The notes beneath the pieces were generated by a model. The model saw nothing but the letters and a program-made list of their open reading frames with translations, had not been told where the DNA came from and made no database searches. This document shows positions 8,449 to 10,852 of a stretch of DNA of 10,852 nt, one piece after another. The DNA is taken from positions 1-10,852 of the forward strand of contig JBEKGZ010000054.1 in NCBI GenBank assembly GCA_050012535.1. The letters are read 5' to 3'. A program made the position numbers and the translations under genes. How positions within the stretch are numbered: the first letter of the stretch is position 1; each line of letters begins with the position of its first letter. This DNA comes from CAVPLU01 sp050012535. GTDB taxonomy: Archaea; Thermoproteota; Bathyarchaeia; 40CM-2-53-6.

Positions 8449-8610
8449 CGTGAGAGAATTGAATCAAGCACTTCAAATGATGATAGGAAGAAGAGGTTTG
8501 GAGAGAGCAGAGTTCCGTCCGGAGGCTTTATGAAGTCGACGAGGGCGCCGGAGGATGCAGAACTGGGTGACCACTAGGTTCTTTGACTGTATGAAACGGA
8601 GAGCGCCGCG

Positions 8611-8916
8611 ATGGCTCAGAGAAAGTTCAGGTTGTCAGCGCGCATAAGCAGTGATAACCCATCTGCCATCAGGTCAATCCTTGAGGGGATCGTTGGTGGC
8701 AAAGGAACAGTCAAACCGATCAAGGAGGGCTTCGAAGTTGAGGCAGTTCTCGAAGGAGAGAGTGCGCGAGACCTCAATCGCGTGCTATTGTCGGAGATGC
8801 GTAGAGTGGAGAAGAGAACCAGACTCCGTGCAGAATGGGCTTATGGCAACATCGTCGAGAGTTTCTTTGATTACGTGTCAAAGGGAACTCGCAAACTAGA
8901 CCAAGAAAGCAACTGA
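8611..8916 (+). CDS. Small conserved-looking protein, possibly Pcc1-like fold
   Basis: A 101-residue soluble protein. The predicted order is strand (KFRLSARI), helix (NPSAIRSILEGIVGG), a pair of strands (GTVKPIKEGFEVEAVLEG), then a long helix (SARDLNRVLLSEMRRVEKRTRLRAEW) and a short charged tail. This order, and the ESARDLNRVLLSEMRRVEK stretch, recall the Pcc1 subunit of the KEOPS tRNA-modification complex, where that helix mediates dimerisation. The similarity is only by eye and the protein may be an unrelated family. GGAG at 8598-8601, 9 bases before the ATG, is a reasonable Shine-Dalgarno. A TATA-like CTTTATG at 8526-8532 lies further upstream. It is not clearly in an operon with its neighbours. 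Confidence 0.72.
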   Translation: MAQRKFRLSARISSDNPSAIRSILEGIVGGKGTVKPIKEGFEVEAVLEGESARDLNRVLLSEMRRVEKRTRLRAEWAYGNIVESFFDYVSKGTRKLDQESN

Positions 8917-8999
8917 GCGCCATTTCACCAGGCCTCTTTCAAGCGCGACTTCCGGCAGACGTGTCTTTCTGAGTTTCCTCTTCTCCCTATGCATATGTT

Positions 9000-9017
9000 G
9001 CCACCCCCCTTGGTGGC
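9000..9017. repeat. GC-rich hairpin downstream of the Pcc1-like gene
   Basis: GCCACC (9000-9005) and GGTGGC (9012-9017) form a perfect 6-bp stem with a six-base loop, extendable by two wobble pairs outward. It sits 83 bases after the preceding stop. No T-run follows it, so it is not a classical terminator. The surrounding spacer 8917-9135 holds no gene I can support. Confidence 0.4.
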
Positions 9018-9135
9018 GGCGACTATTCCAGCAGCATTTACATCTATGCGAATGCAATTCTTCCTTGTTCTCGGGTGAGACGGAATTGGCAAATGTCCAA
9101 ACTGGGCGCGTTCAGCATCTTGAAGGCAGGGTGGC

Positions 9136-9351
9136 GTGAGAGTGAGCATCAAGGTCAGAGAGTGGCTGCGAAGATTGGGGATCGATACGACCCACGAAGA
9201 ACGCGAGGAGATAGATCGTGAGATCGAGCGAAGGACAGGACAATACTGCGACAAAGGCGTTGAATTGCTCGGCGAGGCTGAGTTCTTGGCGATTGTGGAT
9301 TCGGTGAGACGCAGACGCAGAAAGCAGACAGCTGAACCCCTCGTCGCATAG
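9136..9351 (+). CDS. Charged 71-residue protein of unknown function
   Basis: I do not recognise this protein. It starts WLRRLGIDTT, continues as a highly charged, probably helical segment (HEEREEIDREIERR), has one cysteine (C38) and ends in a basic run RRRRRKQ. There is no signal peptide or membrane segment. GTG at 9136 is given as the start. GTG at 9142 would fit better with AGGGTGG at 9128-9134, while GAAGG at 9122-9126 suits the first. The stop lies 28 bases before the ArsN2-like acetyltransferase in the same direction, suggesting a shared transcript. The basic tail would allow nucleic-acid binding, but that is a guess. Confidence 0.55.
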   Translation: MRVSIKVREWLRRLGIDTTHEEREEIDREIERRTGQYCDKGVELLGEAEFLAIVDSVRRRRRKQTAEPLVA

Positions 9352-9379
9352 GTTTGAAGCTCTGGGAGCCAGGCTAACG

Positions 9380-9835
9380 ATGAACAAGCCATATTCAGCA
9401 GACGTACTGATCGTCAACGCGAGAAAGGAGGAATTACCAGAGATCCTGACATTGCTTGATGAATGCGGACTTCCAGGAGAAGGGCTTGCCGACCACGTGG
9501 CCACAACCCTCATTGCTAGGGAGGGGATGGACATCGTCGGTTGTTCAGCACTAGAACTGTACGGAGAATATGCACTGCTTCGATCCGTCGGCGTTAAGGA
9601 AACACATCGGAGACGTGGATTGGCCTCACGCCTCACGAAGGCAGCATTGGACTTGGCCAAGGATCATCAAGTAACTACTGTATACCTCCTAACTGAGACG
9701 GCAAGTACGTTCTTCCCCAAACTCGGCTTCAAACCGATTCCACGCTCCGAAGTACCTCAGAAGGTTCAGAATTCGATCGAATTTACCAAATTATGCCCCC
9801 AGACTGCCACCGTCATGACAATTACCTTGACCTAA
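9380..9835 (+). CDS. arsN2: GNAT N-acetyltransferase, ArsN2-like
   Basis: A 151-residue GNAT-fold enzyme that would transfer the acetyl group of acetyl-CoA to a small amine or amino-acid substrate. The core LLRSVGVKETHRRRGLASRL (66-85) contains the acetyl-CoA pyrophosphate-binding R-X-X-G-X-A signature (RRRGLA, 77-82). The downstream YLLTETASTFFPKLGFKPI, then P126 and FTKLCPQTATVM, follow the pattern of the ArsN2 group often linked to arsenic-resistance loci. No arsenic gene (arsC, arsB, arsR, acr3) is visible here, so the substrate and any resistance role remain inferred. The ATG at 9380 follows AGG (9371-9373) by 6 bases. It probably shares a transcript with the 71-residue gene 28 bases upstream. 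Confidence 0.85.
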   Translation: MNKPYSADVLIVNARKEELPEILTLLDECGLPGEGLADHVATTLIAREGMDIVGCSALELYGEYALLRSVGVKETHRRRGLASRLTKAALDLAKDHQVTTVYLLTETASTFFPKLGFKPIPRSEVPQKVQNSIEFTKLCPQTATVMTITLT

Positions 9836-9936
9836 ACAACACAGTCGTTGATCTCCACGTGCGCACACGAAAGATCGCTCCTCCCATAATGGTTCAAATT
9901 CGAGTGTCGACGTAGAATCAGGCGAAGATAGTATTT

Positions 9937-9942
9937 GAGGAG
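9937..9942 (+). promoter_or_regulatory. Shine-Dalgarno that selects the TTG start of the zinc-ribbon gene
   Basis: GAGGAG lies 7 bases before the TTG at 9950. It is the reason to prefer that codon over the in-frame TTG at 9935, which overlaps this motif and has no ribosome-binding sequence of its own. Confidence 0.45.
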
Positions 9943-9949
9943 ACGCATC

Positions 9950-10057
9950 TTGAGATTCTGTTCGCGCTGCGGCAACTGGTTGGGAGCTAACTTCTGTCCC
10001 AACTGTGGAATGGATTTGAGAGGCTATCCTTCGGTATACATCATGGCGTGGGTCTGA
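9950..10057 (+). CDS. 35-residue zinc-ribbon mini-protein (TTG start)
   Basis: The frame from TTG at 9950 to TGA at 10057 encodes 35 residues beginning MRFCSRCGNWLGANFCPNCG. C4, C7, C16 and C19 make two CXXC(G) knuckles eight residues apart, the zinc-ribbon pattern found at the ends of many archaeal proteins. Here it is followed only by MDLRGYPSVYIMAWV. A GAGGAG Shine-Dalgarno supports translation from this TTG; the frame extends back to another TTG at 9935 (40 residues). It could be a free-standing zinc microprotein or the N-terminal remnant of a longer protein cut by a premature stop; I see no zinc-ribbon-type continuation in another frame. It is too short for routine gene callers. The 114 bases between the acetyltransferase stop and this start hold nothing else. 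Confidence 0.5.
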   Translation: MRFCSRCGNWLGANFCPNCGMDLRGYPSVYIMAWV

Positions 10058-10065
10058 TACGTAAG

Positions 10066-10092
10066 GCACACATCGTAACTTGATCTGTGTGC
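10066..10092. repeat. 7-bp hairpin just after the zinc-ribbon stop
   Basis: GCACACA (10066-10072) and TGTGTGC (10086-10092) are perfectly complementary across a 13-base loop, beginning 9 bases after the zinc-ribbon stop codon. It could limit or stabilise the 3' end of that mRNA. No T-run follows. Confidence 0.4.
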
Positions 10093-10111
10093 ACCATGAG
10101 ACCAACAACGA

Positions 10112-10247
10112 ACTGCGAGTGTTTCAGGGCTTCATCTCACACCAAAGCGGGCAGCCTCAAAGGGAGGTAAAGTATCCATACGACTAACGCGCTGAAACGA
10201 AGTTCTCCCCGAAAACCTGTCCTAAACACTCGCAGTAGATGAGATGA
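10112..10247. repeat. Long-range inverted repeat, candidate structured RNA with possible pseudoknot
   Basis: ACTGCGAGTGTTT (10112-10124) is perfectly complementary to AAACACTCGCAGT (10224-10236). After one bulged base the pairing continues with AGGGC (10126-10130) against GTCCT (10219-10223), one pair being G-U, giving about 18 pairs. TCATCTCA (10132-10139, inside the loop) is also complementary to TGAGATGA (10240-10247, just outside the stem), which would close a pseudoknot. The loop holds a small CCTC/GAGG hairpin (10155-10167). No coding frame of note covers it and it matches no RNA family I can name (not tRNA, RNase P or SRP RNA as far as I can see). It ends 73 bases before the Gly-rich gene, so a cis-regulatory leader, a separate small RNA or a miniature mobile-element remnant are all possible. 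Confidence 0.5.
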
Positions 10248-10301
10248 TTAGGCGAAGATGGCAGCCCAAGGTTTTAGTGAGAGGTCCGGGTAATCTTTGA
10301 C

Positions 10302-10308
10302 AAGGAGG
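10302..10308 (+). promoter_or_regulatory. Strong Shine-Dalgarno of the Gly-rich gene
   Basis: AAGGAGG is close to a perfect complement of the archaeal 16S rRNA tail. It lies 12 bases before the ATG at 10321, slightly longer than usual, and is the strongest such site I found in the window. A poor TATA-like GTTTTAG sits about 30 bases further upstream (10271-10277). Confidence 0.6.
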
Positions 10309-10320
10309 CTCCGTGCAGAT

Positions 10321-10476
10321 ATGGGAAGGGGAATGGGGCATTGGGGCGGCGGCCATCCATGGTTAGGCTTCGGCGGTTTCGGTGGTCTCGGGGGCTTTGG
10401 CGGTTATGGGTCGCCCTTCTTTGGCGGATACGGGGGATACGGCGGCTACGGTAGATTCGGCTACCCATGGTATTAG
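10321..10476 (+). CDS. 51-residue glycine/aromatic-rich low-complexity protein
   Basis: ATG at 10321 to TAG at 10476 encodes 51 residues. Almost half are glycine and many of the rest are F, Y or W, arranged as GGFGG, GGLGGFGGYG and GGYGGYGGYG repeats, ending FGYPWY. It has two histidines (H7, H12), two arginines and no acidic residues. The N-terminus is not a typical signal peptide. A strong AAGGAGG Shine-Dalgarno precedes it. Codons for glycine vary between GGC, GGT, GGA and GGG, so the repeat is maintained at protein level rather than by simple DNA slippage. Comparable Gly/Tyr-rich peptides occur as structural, cell-surface, antimicrobial or phase-separating proteins; nothing here decides among these. 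It is below the length many gene callers report. Confidence 0.6.
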   Translation: MGRGMGHWGGGHPWLGFGGFGGLGGFGGYGSPFFGGYGGYGGYGRFGYPWY

Positions 10477-10670
10477 AAAGTGAGTTCCCCATTCTACTGG
10501 TACTCAGTCCATAGAGCGATCGGGCTACCATTCCTCGTAGAGAGGATTTGTGAGGGTATTCTTTCCCCTGACCCATTTTGGGTGATTTGTGTGTGGGCTA
10601 ATACTGCGAGCATCGCAATTTGAATTTGATCAGGCGTTTTTTGGATTGATCGAGACCGGCCTTGGCCGCA

Positions 10671-10676
10671 TTTAAA
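10671..10676 (+). promoter_or_regulatory. Possible TATA box
   Basis: TTTAAA in a GC-rich flank. The expected start site would be near 10700, downstream of the ATG at 10690, so it would fit a gene or RNA further right better than the tentative 52-residue ORF. Confidence 0.25.
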
Positions 10677-10689
10677 CGGTCAATTCTCT

Positions 10690-10848
10690 ATGTGTGGGCG
10701 AAAAAGCACACCAGAAGTAACTGACGACGGGACTTTCTCAATTGCGTCTCGGGCGACCCCTACAATTGTCGCGAAACTCGGTTCACTTGGAACTCACCGT
10801 ATGCACATTATCATTGCATGCATCAATCGTTCAAAGGAACAGCTATGA
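10690..10848 (+). CDS. Tentative 52-residue ORF overlapping a downstream start
   Basis: The frame from ATG at 10690 to TGA at 10848 encodes 52 residues with no motif I recognise. Its main support is the end: the stop TGA shares bases with an ATG at 10845 (ATGA), the classic coupled stop/start arrangement, with AAAGGAA (10833-10839) as a Shine-Dalgarno just upstream of the new start. No Shine-Dalgarno precedes the ATG at 10690, and the nearest TATA-like element is too close. It may be chance. Confidence 0.25.
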   Translation: MCGRKSTPEVTDDGTFSIASRATPTIVAKLGSLGTHRMHIIIACINRSKEQL

Positions 10849-10852
10849 ACCT
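10845..10852 (+). CDS. Possible start of a gene running off the right edge
   Basis: ATG with AAAGGAA ending 5 bases upstream, followed by only two further partial codons (N, then CT-). Nothing can be said about the product. Confidence 0.25.

Larger units (their letters stand above)
10477..10852. other. Right-end region without a firm gene
   Basis: No recognisable protein or RNA gene. It holds a small hairpin ACCCA-TTT-TGGGT (10571-10583), a short ACTGCGAG (10603-10610) identical to the first 8 bases of the inverted repeat at 10112, a TGTGTGGGC direct repeat (10590-10598 and 10691-10699), a TTTAAA element and a tentative short ORF ending in an ATGA overlap at the edge. Confidence 0.5.

Noticed and set aside
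8925..9392. Minus-strand ORF of 155 codons covering the spacer after the Pcc1-like gene
   Set aside because: Low-complexity composition with no recognisable domain, overlaps the plus-strand pair, and no start signals.
9112..9660. Minus-strand ORF of 182 codons
   Set aside because: Serine-rich, motif-free antisense of the clear GNAT gene and the 71-residue gene.
9885..9905. tRNA-like T-loop GGTTCAAATTCGA
   Set aside because: The T-stem does not pair, the base expected to be C61 is T, and no matching acceptor, D or anticodon arms are found.
10112..10236. Inverted repeat as the terminal repeats of a MITE
   Set aside because: No target-site duplication flanks the arms and no second full copy is in the window; kept as an alternative only.
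10274..10576. Minus-strand ORF of 100 codons at the Gly-rich locus
   Set aside because: It is the antisense of the glycine-repeat gene; its arginine/proline-rich content is what reversed glycine codons give.

Overview
The window looks archaeal, at roughly 50% GC. The evidence is a tricorn-F2/F3-type M1 aminopeptidase, a TATA-like box about 32 bases before a start codon with almost no leader, frequent GTG/TTG starts, and small C2H2 and zinc-ribbon proteins. A mesophilic or soil/sediment lineage of the TACK type (Bathyarchaeia- or Nitrososphaeria-like) would fit, but no rRNA or other phylogenetic marker is present, so this is inference.

Left part, minus strand (1-5934): a large signalling protein runs off the left edge. 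It has an N-terminal class III nucleotidyl cyclase domain, a STAND/AAA-type ATPase and TPR-like repeats. Upstream of it lies a tight two-gene operon, read from a good TATA-like box: an iron-sulfur protein with two CDGSH motifs around a degenerate ferredoxin-like centre, whose stop overlaps the start of an M1 zinc aminopeptidase by 8 bases.

Middle, plus strand (6165-7656): a classical single C2H2 zinc-finger mini-protein lies 10 bases upstream of a membrane-anchored HtrA/DegP-type serine protease with one PDZ domain. The HtrA gene converges on a minus-strand P-loop kinase of the AAA_33/PSTK/zeta-like kind (7762-8448).

Right part, plus strand (8611-10852): a Pcc1-like small protein of uncertain function is followed by a charged 71-residue orphan paired with an ArsN2-like GNAT acetyltransferase. 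The last kilobase holds only very small genes and structured sequence. These are a 35-residue zinc ribbon with a TTG start and Shine-Dalgarno, a 13-bp perfect inverted repeat with potential pseudoknot pairing, a 51-residue glycine/aromatic low-complexity protein with a strong Shine-Dalgarno, and a tentative 52-codon ORF whose stop overlaps a new start by ATGA at the window edge.

No tRNA, rRNA, CRISPR array, transposase or phage gene was recognised. The protein quality-control theme (aminopeptidase, HtrA) and the metal/redox theme (CDGSH, zinc finger, zinc ribbon, ArsN2-like) are suggestive, but only the overlapping or closely spaced pairs can be argued to be co-expressed.
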